Origin: Bugula neritina
Taxonomy: Eukaryota > Bryozoa > Gymnolaemata > Cheilostomatida > Bugulidae
Assembly (NCBI GenBank): GCA_964035545.1
Contig: OZ037765.1
Coordinates: 27,230,504-27,294,503, forward strand
Length of the DNA stretch: 64,000 nt
Reading direction: 5' to 3'
Every line of letters starts with the position of its first letter. Within the stretch, counting starts at the first letter, position 1. The notes under the pieces were generated by a model. The model searched no databases and was not told the DNA's origin. It saw only the letters and a list, made by a program, of their open reading frames with translations. Positions 15,301 through 26,900 of this stretch are shown piece after piece. The position numbers and the translations under genes are program-made.

Positions 15301-16529
15301 ATTGTTTATTAGAAAGAGAATTAGTACAAATTATTAAGCTATAGTCAAAGGAGTAATGTCTGCCTACCAACAGCAGCAGCAGCAGAAAAGCCATGAGGGG
15401 AAAAGAAAGAGTAGTAGTAGTAGTAGTAGTGATAGCAGTAGCGATGGTAGTAGCAGTAGTAATGCCAATGAATGATAGCAGTAGTGGTAGCAGCAGCAGT
15501 GGTAGTAGCAGCAGTAGTGGTAGCAGTAGCAGTAGATAGAAGTGGCAGGTGCAATGTCTGTAGTAATGGCAAAAGTAGTAGTAATGGTAGTAATAGCAGC
15601 AGCAGCAGTAGTAGCCATAGTAGTAACAGTAACATATAATAACAAAATACTGCTTGTGATTAAAGTAAAAAGTGATCACTGTAGCAGCAAATCTCAAGAA
15701 AGTAAAATATGCGTGTACAGCTTGCATAAAAAAATTGAATTTTAAAGTGTGTAGGTAACTCTGAATCAACAGCAATGCTTGGAATAGAATAAAAATCTTG
15801 TAGGTGAAAGTTAAAACAATTTTTTTTTACTGACATTTAAAAAGCATCACCAACTACTCATGAATGGGAGGGTTAAATTTTAGCCTAATTTTAAAAATTA
15901 TTTCAAATTATAAATGCACTCAAACTTATATTAGGTATGCAAACATGAATTCATGAACCTAAAATTGTTTTTGCAAATATGCTTTTTGTTAACTAATTTT
16001 TAAGAGAGTTTTGAAACAACTGGTGAAATAGACAAAATACTAAATCTTATATTTTATTAACTTTCTTCACTAATAAAATAATTAAACCTACATCCAAAAT
16101 AAATGTATGTATTTACAAAAATTTACAAATTTAATATTAACAACAAAGCTAAATGATTTGCAATAGCATCAACTATTTATGCCACCAATGTTTGGTGTCA
16201 CTCTGACTACCAACTTTAATGCCAATACTAATGATAATGCTTGTTGTTACTTTATCATTTATGAGTAACTACTAGTCACCATGGTATAACTAGTTACTTC
16301 AGACCGTGTTAAAACATTAAACTAGAGATAAAACAAAATTATAATATTGGTATGATTGTGGATGAATAAAAGAAAAATGGAACTGTTTATTTAAAAACAA
16401 CGAATATTTACCTATCTGATTAGGTACAATCTTATGAGCCGGTAGGGTGTCTGCATAGGTGCAAAGCTGCTGGTTGTATGTTATCCATGTGCAAATGGCA
16501 AGCAATATAGCAGTAAGATTTCGGGGCAT
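389..16529 (-). CDS. LRP1/LRP1B-like LDL-receptor-related protein, N-terminal part (partial)
   Basis: Large endocytic and signalling receptor of the LDL-receptor family. Coding exons 5'->3': 16529-16412, 14309-14166, 13758-13630, 12013-11873, 10712-10558, 9130-9040, 8471-8306, 8083-7864, 7717-7519, 6964-6857, 6636-6358, 6191-5993, 5504-5357, 5130-4967, 4708-4542, 3726-3601, 3281-3111, 2846-2664, 2108-1927, 1431-1227, 958-707, 592-389. All phases agree, giving 1250 residues. Seen: signal peptide starting [12 protein letters not shown]; cysteine-rich/EGF-like region (about 45-177); two degenerate YWTD propellers (about 180-460 and 490-750) separated by a short EGF-like piece (TPTCMEGF); an EGF-like module (about 765-805); seven LDLa modules (about 812-1098) with SDE or DGxDE calcium motifs; an EGF pair; then the start of a third propeller (KKYIFWSD). 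This order fits LRP1/LRP1B, but the usual N-terminal LDLa pair is not recognisable. The last exon's donor (G|GTGACT) leaves phase 1 like its neighbours; the rest lies left of the window. Confidence 0.93.
4436..4490. repeat. CA-rich microsatellite
   Basis: Imperfect (CA)n/(GCACAC) tract in the LRP-like intron between exons 15 and 16. Confidence 0.85.
8556..8892. mobile_element. Inverted-repeat (MITE-like) element in LRP-like intron 6
   Basis: The left arm at 8558-8577 (gacctggccacacactcgtg) pairs with the right arm at 8816-8834 (gacgagtgtgtggctggtc), nearly perfectly over 19-20 bp. A second, more diverged right arm lies at about 8868-8892. The interior contains a direct repeat, acgaaatcgtct, at about 8587 and 8645, and no ORF. 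The local base composition is less AT-rich than the surrounding intron. Arms enclosing about 240 bp without coding potential are what a non-autonomous DNA transposon would leave. I could not define a target-site duplication, so the family is unknown. Confidence 0.55.
9131..10557. other. LRP-like intron 5
   Basis: Non-coding. It holds a G13 run at 9399-9411 followed by GT-rich bases, and otherwise AT-rich unique sequence. The plus-strand open frame at 9441-9683 has no recognisable protein similarity. Confidence 0.7.
10713..11872. other. LRP-like intron 4
   Basis: Non-coding, AT-rich, with a G9 run near 11003-11011. I see no exon, RNA gene or repeat family in it. Confidence 0.65.
12014..13629. 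other. LRP-like intron 3
   Basis: Non-coding. It has a C13 run at 13208-13220 and a purine-rich tract just downstream of exon 3; the rest is AT-rich unique sequence. Confidence 0.65.
13503..13567. repeat. GA-rich purine tract
   Basis: About 65 nt of almost pure purine on the plus strand (pyrimidine on the transcribed LRP-like strand), about 60 nt inside intron 3 from the donor of exon 3. Confidence 0.8.
14310..16411. other. LRP-like intron 1
   Basis: The intron separates the signal-peptide exon from the cysteine-rich region. Its main feature is the trinucleotide repeat at 15361-15640. No other coding exon was recognised. Confidence 0.7.
15361..15640. repeat. Imperfect (AGT/AGC)n trinucleotide repeat
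   Basis: About 280 nt of AGC and AGT triplets with interruptions. It opens long repetitive reading frames on both strands (Tyr/Cys/Leu/Thr-rich), which I regard as artefacts of the repeat. Confidence 0.9.
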
Positions 16530-19500
16530 ATTCAGATATGTTTTGAGAACAGATGTAGCAACAGAGTATATCCAAACTTGGACAGCCCTTCTATTCTATA
16601 TCTAGTGTTGCTCATTCAAAGGCGAAGTCTAAAACACAGTCAGGGGCAAATGACTTGACAAATTATTGGACTAAAATGTCAACACTGATAATAACAATGA
16701 GGTTAAATCAAAACTAAAATTCGCTTTTAAATCTGTTTCCCATTGGATTGCTGCAACTACAAAGACAAAGCCTAATGTCAACGATAAAAATTTAATTTTG
16801 AATTGAAAGTTCTGCTTGAATTTCTTTTAGTTGAAGCTTTATTTTATTCTTGGCAACAACTGTATTTAAATTTTAGTAAATTGGTTATCTTTACACCTAT
16901 GCTAATTTAATTGATAAAATTGAAAAGCTGACTGGATCATAATAACTGGTGTCATCCCAGTTAGACCTATTTATTTATTTTGGTACACTATATATTTTAT
17001 GTGCAATCTATTTGAATATCATTGAAATATATGTATATTTAAATAAACTAAGATCAATTGTTTGTTATCTAATACCTAAATAAATTTCTGTGATCTGCAT
17101 TAACTTATTAATTTTGCATATTCTATACTTCTTGTTGTTTGTAAAAAATATTTCGTTAATAAGTATACATTAAAAATAATGTCTATTATTAATATAGTAT
17201 TGTTTTTTGCCTCGCACAATTCCAGTTAAAAGTGGGCTATTATTCCAGATACTTTCTATTAGCTATTATAGCTATTAGCATATTAGCTATTTAGCAATCA
17301 ATACGACAGTTATCATTATGTACGTTATTATGGTACCAAAATAAAAATTAGCTTCTAACTGGGAAGCGTCTCGGATGAAACCCAATTACTATTACTACTA
17401 GTAATACATTTACTTAGAGATCTGTTAGTATTAGCATCGTGATTATGATTATTTGGAGTTCGTTTGATTATATCATTACCATCATTATCATTATGCTCAT
17501 ACTCATACTGAAAGTACTTACTCTTAGTATACATAATCATGATGGTGGTAATGATGGTCATACTCATTGTGATTGTCATAGTAAGTTACTTATCTAATTT
17601 TATAATTATTCATATTGAATTATAATAGAATTAAATTAATAATAATTATATTATTATCAACAATAATAAACCAATAATATTTAATTTCATTCTATTTCTT
17701 ATATAATTATTATTATAATTATCACAATATTTATTTTTCTTTCATATTGATATTATAATTAATATGATTACCATTTAAAATTGATGGTATTAAATATTAA
17801 TATTATAAAAATAAATCATTAAATTTAAAATTAATTCTATGTCTCAACTATAACTTAAACTATAGGTATAAGACAGAAGTATTGGTATAACTATAAGATA
17901 ATAAAACTACGACTACAACTATAAGTATAAAATTATGATCAACTATAAGACAAAGTCAGCTGTCGGTCTGAGTCTCTAGCTCTAGAAAGTAGAACTAGAA
18001 CTTCAAGTTCAACTAGGCCTCAACCTGTCTTGTCATTTCTTCTGAAAGTTGCAGCATTATTTTGTTTCTAAGCAATAAACTATATAGTTAAAATTGAAGT
18101 AAATATCTTAGAGCAAGTTATCCATAACTATAAGTATACGATATACTGCTTTGCTTTCAGCTTTGGCTAGGAGTATGAGTGCGACCACCATGGGCTTGTT
18201 TTTGTACTTGTAGCCAGAATGAAAGTGCGAGCGTCTGATTCTCATGGCCAGTAAACTGCAGGTATAGCTCAAACCTTATTAACAAATTTGTGAGGTGTCT
18301 TTGCTTACGTCTCCCACTTTACAAGTTTAACAAAACATTAGGCTACAATGTTGCAATTTAATAAAGTTATTCTTATTGGATAGCAGTTATAAAAATAGCC
18401 AGTAAAATATTATTTCGATTACAATTTATAAAGTTTAAATTAATTCGCTGTTACAATTATTGCAAAGATAACTTCAAGTTAGCTTGCTCAGCTCAATGGG
18501 TTAAAGTTCACTTTAGCTCAACTGGTACTTCAAACAGCAATAATAATATAACACCATATATTATGTGGTGTTATGTGGTATACATAATACAATTGGTATG
18601 CAATATACTGAAATATAATGCGTAGTGTATTATAATATAATAAATATAATATAATAAATATTATTTCTGTGCTGCCGGTGGCAAACCCATTGCAAGGTAA
18701 TGTAGAGTGATAAATCCAACCCCTCTAATTCTTTAGATTATCCTTCCATCAATATTATATGCTACAGTGGTAGAACAATGGATGTACTGGTAAAGTATAA
18801 ATTCATATTTTAGTGGCATACTGTGCGTGGTATGCCATAGTATAATGTTATATAGAAATGCATCTTGTTCCAAAGCTAAACAAGTTATTCATGTAACTAG
18901 GAGCAGAATATCTTTTAAAATGTGCAGTGAGTAAATGAATCTAGAAATTGGCAGTAAAAATTACAAAGAAAAGAAATTAAAATAAAAAGATTATGTAAAC
19001 TAAACTAGAAAATTTATAATATAGCAAATAGCAAATCAAATACTTGTTGTCTAGTTTGCACTAAAATAATAAATGAATATGTGTGATAAAATTATAAATT
19101 ATGCACTGTAAATATTTCAGTGATTGCAAATGCTTTATATTTATGTGTTCGTAGAATTTGTAGTCTACATTATATTGAAAAAATTCTGACAGTGCGGATA
19201 CATATTCCATTATTCAACTAGCGTACCTAACTTCACCTGACCTTTATTATGGAGTTTTCTATACATGTGCGCACCATACGAGCACATATGCATTTATTAT
19301 CTTCGGATTTGGTATGACGCATTCATATAGCGTATTATCGAGGAGGCTTCTTTGTACTCCTATGGTAAGATAAAAGAGCGTCAGTTGACTGCGGTTCGTT
19401 AAACTACTATGATGTGTGGGGAGGAATGAGTCAGAGCGTCTCTAAGTCTAATAAACTATAACTACAAAGCTAGTCAGACTAAACTCATCGGTCTGGGTCC

Positions 19501-19849
19501 AACTGTAATTATCTATTTGCTAGTAGTAGTAACCAAGCTCGGTCAATACAATTAATATTAAATAATAATTTATCACCTCGAATTTTAGTTTATATTAATA
19601 TTAATATTTCATTTTCAGAATTGAAAATAAATTAATTTTAGCATCATTAATTTATTATTTAGTGATTAAATTTAATGAATATGAGTATGACATCATCATT
19701 ATGATTATGTCTTTAGTTTCATAGTTTTTTATTTTAATATTGCATTTAGTTACTTCTAGTAACAATTGCCATTGGTATTGTTTTTAATTTTATTTTTCTA
19801 TATCTTAATTAATATTAATACATATTAAATAATTAATAATATTATTATT

Positions 19850-20560
19850 ATACTGTGACTGTAAGTCAGTTACACTTACTGTTAGTAAGACTAAGTGTAA
19901 GTGTACTTAATAGATTATTATTAAAATATTCATTATAAGTCTAGTAATTTACTTTTAGTTTTAGTTTATTAAATTTGATGATAGCTTAAAGTTAAAGTTA
20001 GACTTAGTCTAACTGAGTAAGAATTCAGAAACAAAAAGTGTGGAATTATATTAATTTACCATTCTGAATTCATTAGGAGTAGGACTATCACAGTCAATTT
20101 CATCATTCATGATTCACCATCAGTATGAGTATCATTATTACTATTAGTATTACTATTAGTATTAGTATAAGTAATTTATCAGTATCATACTGGTACTGAA
20201 GCTAATGCTGATATTCATAATAATAATATTAATGTCACTATAAGTATAAGTATTAGGATAACTATAAGACTAAATATAAATATAACTAACACTAAGTATT
20301 AGTATAATTATAATATTTATATTTATATTTTTACTAACCAGCAGTGAGTGTAACACTTACATTTATTGTTAAACTTAATCATAATGTTACACTATTTATG
20401 AGTATGACTTGTCTATTCATTTTAAGTATTATAAGTGCTATTAATATAGTGACAGTAACTGTAAGTATATGCACTTAGTCTTACTCTTGCTTTTAGTCAT
20501 ACAGTATAAGTATGAGTATAAATATTAGTATTTTTATTAGTATCAGTATAAGTATTAGTA
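19850..20560. repeat. Imperfect AT-rich short-period repeats
   Basis: Long stretches of loosely repeated 5- and 6-nt words such as agtat, attagt and gtaagt on both strands. There is no clean unit and no ORF; it reads as decayed microsatellite or satellite-like sequence. Confidence 0.6.
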
Positions 20561-22455
20561 AATATTCATGTTAGCATGAAATAATTAAAAAATGTAGGTT
20601 ATACTTATGAAGCATAGCAGCATGAGCAAGTATAACACTAACAGTAACTGTTTTTATAAGTTGAATGTAGCTATAAGTATGAATAATTAATTCAATATTA
20701 TTATTAATATATTAAATTTTAATATCATTAATCAGTTTCATTATACTAATATTTTTAGTATTACTATTAAATTTATTTATACATATACTCATATATTAGT
20801 CTTTAATAACTTAATTTAATTAAGATGTATGTCTTATTATGTTTACTTTTGTTTCACATAGATTTCATACTCATGTTACACTTATTTTTGATAGTTATGA
20901 TAATCATGGTGATAGTGACAGTAATTTTATACTAACTTGAACTACTTGAGTATTTAAACTTTAAGTTTTGATTTTAGTTGTAAGTTTTTCAATTGACGAC
21001 TTTAGTAAGTTTAATAGTTCCCGTTAGTAAACTATGACTCTCATTGTAGTCTTCCCATGGATAGATTAGCACCAGTGTTTAACCTTTTAATTAATCTGAC
21101 TCCAACATCAACACTATTTTGCTATTTGTTTGTCATCAGTAAATCCTTGACTTTTTATTGCTATAAAAATTACACTTGAACTGCTACTAGTAGTAGTATT
21201 AGTATAAACATTTATTGAGCTGTAAGCAGTGGTAGAATTGGAAACATAGATGTCATAGATTGGCAGAGTGAAAGAACAAGCCCATATCTTATCCTTCCCT
21301 GCTTACTTAGAAAAGCTAGGATTGGAAATAATAAATGTGTTAAAAAGGCATCTTATTACATTTATGTTCAATATGTTGCATCTTACGTTTGCTATAACTG
21401 GTTTTAAACAGTTTTTTTTATGACTGAAAAGCTGTTTTTAAAGCCAAATGTAAAATTCAAATCCATCCTAAAAGAACTTTCAAGGAGTAGCTACAGTAGA
21501 GATGTCAAAAATACAAAAAAAACAAAGCTTCAGACAATTAGTTGAACGTATAGTTCTGAATTCTATAAATGTGCAAGTTTCAATATGGCCTACTTTGTCT
21601 TATTAAAAAAAAATTTTGTCTATTACATAAATATAAACAACAAACCAACTCTATTTTTCAAGTTTTTCACTGTATATTATATGTGCCAGGTTCATAACTA
21701 TCCTATTCCTTTTTTTAACTAGCATATTTAACGTCTAATTATGTCGAGATCAACAGCTAAAATGGTTTTCCTTTTAATGATGAATATTTTGGTTTATATA
21801 AGCTATTGCTTTAAATTTAAACCAACCAGCAATGATTTTACATGGAAATGATTCAATGCCTGTAGACTTTTAGTTACGAACTTCAGTATCAAAATGGCTT
21901 TAGCATACTTGTATCTGTCAGAATTCATCTTTAACATGTTTGATTAGCTTAATATAAAAACTAGATAGTGCACCTGTTAGTATACTTGCCATAGACCCAG
22001 TTCACTCTAGTCGAGATTTTTCGCTAATATAAAATAATTAGCAATTTGGACTCACAGTTGTCTTGATGATACTAAGTAATAATTGTACCAATAATGATTC
22101 TTGCATCATTGCAGTTGAATGGTGTCATTCTAATGCCTTAAGAATGGTTGATTTGTAGAGTGGTGTGGCATTACCTTACCGTAAAAGCTGCGTCTTCATT
22201 CACGTAGCATATGCTTGAAGCTGCAGATATTTGGTATTCATTACCACATGGGCAAACCTTAGCGTGTAAGTAATGATAGCAAATTATAAGTGTAGCATAG
22301 CTCTGTAATAGTTGTAGCATTAAAATTATGCAAATGTGTATATTATTTTAGCGAAACTAACTTTATTTTGTTGGCAATACTGTGTATAGTGTTATCACAA
22401 TATTGATGAGTGCTGTGGATTGGTTGCTGTTCGATTGGGTTTGAAGAGTTACGTT

Positions 22456-22568
22456 AAATAAATCTATATACCAAATAAATCTATATACCAAATAAATATA
22501 TATACCAAATAAATAGACATACCAAATAGATAGACATACTAAATAGATAGACATACTAAATAGATATA
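22456..22568. repeat. 17-bp tandem repeat, about 6.5 copies
   Basis: The unit aaataaatctatatacc is repeated head to tail. Copies change step by step along the array to aaatagatagacatact. The array opens a Tyr/Leu/Ile-rich frame on the minus strand that I do not regard as a gene. Confidence 0.85.
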
Positions 22569-23964
22569 TGTAGTGCATATAATCTAACAGAATAGTTCTT
22601 TTGAATACATTCGGCCAACACTGCTGAAGTATATTCTGCACAGAATATAGGTGTCTTGACTTAAGAAATTTTATTATGTTTCACAAGAAAGTGCGATGGG
22701 TACTCAGATGTCCAGATGCTGCAATCAGTGAATTAATTAGTATTTGACATTTTGTAATTTTTCCATACAATATAAAAAGTTTCTTGTCTTGATTGTTAGA
22801 GTTTAAATCTTATACAATAAGTTTTAGAATTTATGAACTTATAGTTATTCTTGGCACTTGTATATTGATTTCAACTCACATAGCTCCGCAATAAGTGATT
22901 AGATGTTGATACCTTGTCCAACCACTGCTGCTATTCGGTAAGCAGATGTCCAGTAGCTTTTCCTTAACCTTTAGTTTGGTATTTGGGTTAAAAGCTAAAT
23001 GCTCTATAAAACAGGCAAGCATCTTTTTTGCTTCAAATAATGCTGGTTCAAATTGTCATATGAAAAGACTAGGTTTGTGATTTTTGGGATCTCCTTTTTA
23101 TTTTTTATAAGTATATTTGAAAACTCTGTAAAGGTTGAGACATGATATGCATTTGAAAAAATTTAAAAATCTTGTGTCCAACAGAAAATTCTCTGCAAAA
23201 AGCTCATAAAATTTCAACTTTCATCCCAAACCAAGTTCATTGTAAAAGTCAGTTTGTTTGTCTGCAAATGACGTAGCTTGTCTCGACTCTTAGTCATTAG
23301 AATACAAACTTCCAGTCTGCTGTAGAGTCTAAACTCTAAAGTGTCAAATCAGGCCTGACTGAGTGTGCCAATAGCGTGTGCGATAGCATCAAGGAATCCT
23401 CCATTGGCTCAGCCATTTCTTGAAACTTGAAATGTTGATGCATGTAAAATATTGTATTAGACTTTAGAGTCATAGTTCTGGGCGTTAGTTGCCAAGTTTC
23501 CTTTAGTTAGCTAGGGATATTGTTGCTGTAATTTTAATATTGGATTTTAAATCTATACTTTGGTTACTGGTATCCCGTTACCACAAGGGCTAAAAAGAAT
23601 ACAGTGAGGGGGAGAAACCTTGGTTGCTAACAAAAATTGAAAGCTCAACGATAAATATGTTATGATATTTACATGAGACACTGTTTTTATTCATGAAAGG
23701 TCAAAGGGGAAACTGGTTGGAACCCAAACATATGTGGAAATATTAATTAAATACTGATAAAGTCATTCCATCAAGTTTTTCTTTATAATACTGACCATGA
23801 GATATATTTTGGAAAGATTTATATTTTAATTCTATAGTGTGCTTAGCATGAGAATAGGGTCACAAATATGTATAGTCAGTAGTTCAGGCATTAGCTCAGT
23901 TCTTGTGTACCAGTTTTGTACCTGCTGTGAGGGTTAAACCTAGCATCTGGTATTTTTTAGAGCT

Positions 23965-26900
23965 ATGAATGGCCATTGTACCCCATCAAGTCAGAAAGTG
24001 CTGATTAACAAGGATCTCTCTTTCCAAATACTAACTCAGCTCAACGAGTGCAGACTTAGACAGCAGTTCACTGATGTTATACTCACAGTTGATCAGGAAG
24101 AGCTTCACTGTCACAGGTAGAGAACTTCTTTATGGTGATGGTGGTATTGATTGCCTTCAGGGGAGTTTTGTTTATTTGGAAAACTGTTTTAGCTGAAAAA
24201 GGGTTGTGTCAATGTCCTCAAGTATATTTAGAAGCAGTAGTGGAGAAATTGAGATAGTCTAAGTTCTTTAAATTTGTTATTAATTTTTGGTCTTCTTATG
24301 CTACATTTCTAATCTAAAACACAGGCTTTTCTCAATTTCTCCATTACTGCACCTACCTCCTCAAGTATTAGTCTTTCAGTGTCTCAGGGTTGTATGATTT
24401 TTAATCTCGTGGGCTCTGCTATTCAAAGGAACAAGTTGTGCTCCTAAACACATATATCCCCCACTAAGCTAATACTGATTGTTTTTATTTATGAAAAATC
24501 ATCCTTGGCCAATTTTAAATTGAGTATGTCACATCTAAGATATTAAAGTTACCAAGTAAGTGTGTCATCAGGATGTAATACTGTGCTCTAGTGAGCCTTC
24601 CACTCATATCCCCTGCCACCTTGGTTATGCTGTAATTAACATTGCTTTAAAGATTAATTGAAACACATTAGTTATAACTTTTATTCAAATTAATTTAATT
24701 ACAGTTACAGTTTTATAGTAGAGTCAATGATATGTGTGAATTTTCTAGAGTGATGATGTCTAGTCAGTGATTTGAGTTATCAAATGATCTAAATTCTAAG
24801 CCAAACTGTGCAAAGAGTAGCAACTAAGTGTTAATAATTACAATATCATTGATTAATAATCCTGGAAATTGTCTAGGAATTTCTCATAATTATTTTCATT
24901 TATGTCACATTTTATTCGCATTTCCATCCACTCATCAACGTGTTGGCGCACTGTGCAGAGGTAAACTATCTGCAAACAATCGGCTGTTTGACGTAGTTTG
25001 ACTGTTACTTGGCACACCGTTATCTTTTTACATCTTTTAGTCTGCTAGATTCGTGCCAGTGCCTTGTATCAAGTTATTTAGTGACAGATTTCGCTAATGA
25101 AATAATTGTACATACATATAAAGTACAGGGCTATAGAGAGTCCTGCAGTTGGCCTGTTGGTGATCTGTTAACCTAGTCTACTCCTGTGTGGGTTCGCTGG
25201 TCATAATGTTTTTGAAAAAACATGTTTTGGCAGCGTTTTGTTGCTAGCAATCTGGCTTATTAAATGTTTGCCATGTTGATTATAATAAGTTTCCTAATTT
25301 TTGTTAGGAAACTGTCAAATATTATAGCAAATAACTAATAATTTCTCCAAGTTACAAATGTTATTTGCTGTGTTATTGATCACCAATAAGTAAGACTGAA
25401 GAAAGCAATCTGAAGATAACACAGTAACTGTAATATATAATAGTAATTATGTATTATCTGTTGATTATAAATACTCTGGGTATAGTTTCTCCTAAAGTTG
25501 AGGACATGCAAGTGTAAATAATGCATTTCGATAGCTTATTAAGTGATATTTTCTGTGGTGCAGGGCTTGCTGCAAGCACATTAATTTGCCATGAAATTTA
25601 TGGCAAAAAGCTTATTAAAAAGGTCAAAGCAATTTTATCAGATTTACTGATCATTTTATTTTTTAACTGAATGCTCAATCCTTATAATAAAATATTTCCT
25701 TTGTTTCTTTTGATAAAGCTTTTGAGCCTATCTGTTCTAACATTTTTTAAACATTTTGTTTTTTTTCTTCTGGAAGATGATAATATACAAGTCAGAAGTA
25801 CTCTACGTAGCAGTCACTCTAACCCCCCCCCCCCCCCCCCCTGTACACGTTGGTCTGTGTAACAAAAAAGGGCTCACTTCCCATATAGAGTGCTTTAAGT
25901 GTCTTCACTAAAACATTGTGTAGTTGGAGACTTAGCAAATGTGCAGGTGTCTCAGATTAGAAGCAGAAAGTCAAGTTCATGGGATTAGTGACTACAGGCT
26001 TATCCCTTACATCCTGTTTGACTGTAAATATTATGAAAGTCTTAAAGTCTACTGTTACTGTATCTTCATCAACAACTGCTATGGAACCGGTATTTTTCTT
26101 TTAAAGTTGGCCTATTTTTCTCATTACCTAGTCAAAGACTGTTGAATCTAGATATCAATGGGGGGAAGCAGGGGTGGATGTTCACATTTCGGCTCCCTTT
26201 TAGTCACTGCATGCAGAAGTGGGAAGATTGCGTGGGCTGTTTCTTCACAGCAAAGACATTTATTTCTTTTTCATCTTAAATGCCAAGTAGGCTACGAAGT
26301 CGGATCTACGCTTCATTAACTATAATAGTAGTATCAAGACAGTGACCACTTGCTAGATGGTGAAGATGATCTCGCTAAAATTGTATCTCATTCAGTTGTT
26401 TATGGGAATCTGGCCATAAAACCTGCAGGCTAAAGTTACCTATACAAAGTTGTGATCATTCTTCACGCAATCTGTAGAACAATACAGTTAGTATCTGCCA
26501 TTTGGAAGATAAAATAATAGCACACAACGTCATGTTGAGTGGTGAATACAGCTTCCTGCTAGCACATTCCTGCTTTTTTGTTAATTTCAATGTTTGCAAT
26601 GCATTTAATAACAATTAACATCATATGGCGATATTGTATTTTGGCATGTAGTCTGAGTTCACTTCCATAGTTCACTGTCTCCTTACTAATAAATTATAGT
26701 TGCTTGACTTGAATAAATAGTTTCATATTGACATCTTTACCTGTGTGAGCCTGTCCTTGCAAGGTAACATTGTGATATGGTGCAGCGTGGAGGGGTGTGT
26801 GGTAACAATGTGATGTAGCATGGAGGGGATGGTGTTTTGGCATTGCCCGTGCAGCATGTGTACACGTTGTTTTTTCAGCTGCTATATTATAATACCAGAT

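Larger units (their letters stand above)
16530..23964. other. Intergenic region between the divergent LRP-like and KLHL genes
   Basis: Very AT-rich, with no exon recognised on either strand. It should hold both upstream promoters. It contains ATT/CAT-type imperfect repeats (about 17360-17580), TA/AAT runs (about 18540-18660), the periodic block at 19850-20560 and the 17-nt tandem array at 22456-22568. A possible acceptor (tattttttag) sits four bases before the KLHL start codon, so a 5' non-coding KLHL exon may be present. Confidence 0.6.

Noticed and set aside
15134-15775. Long Leu/Tyr/Cys/Thr-rich open frames
   Set aside because: They come from the trinucleotide repeat at 15361-15640 and appear in several frames and both strands.
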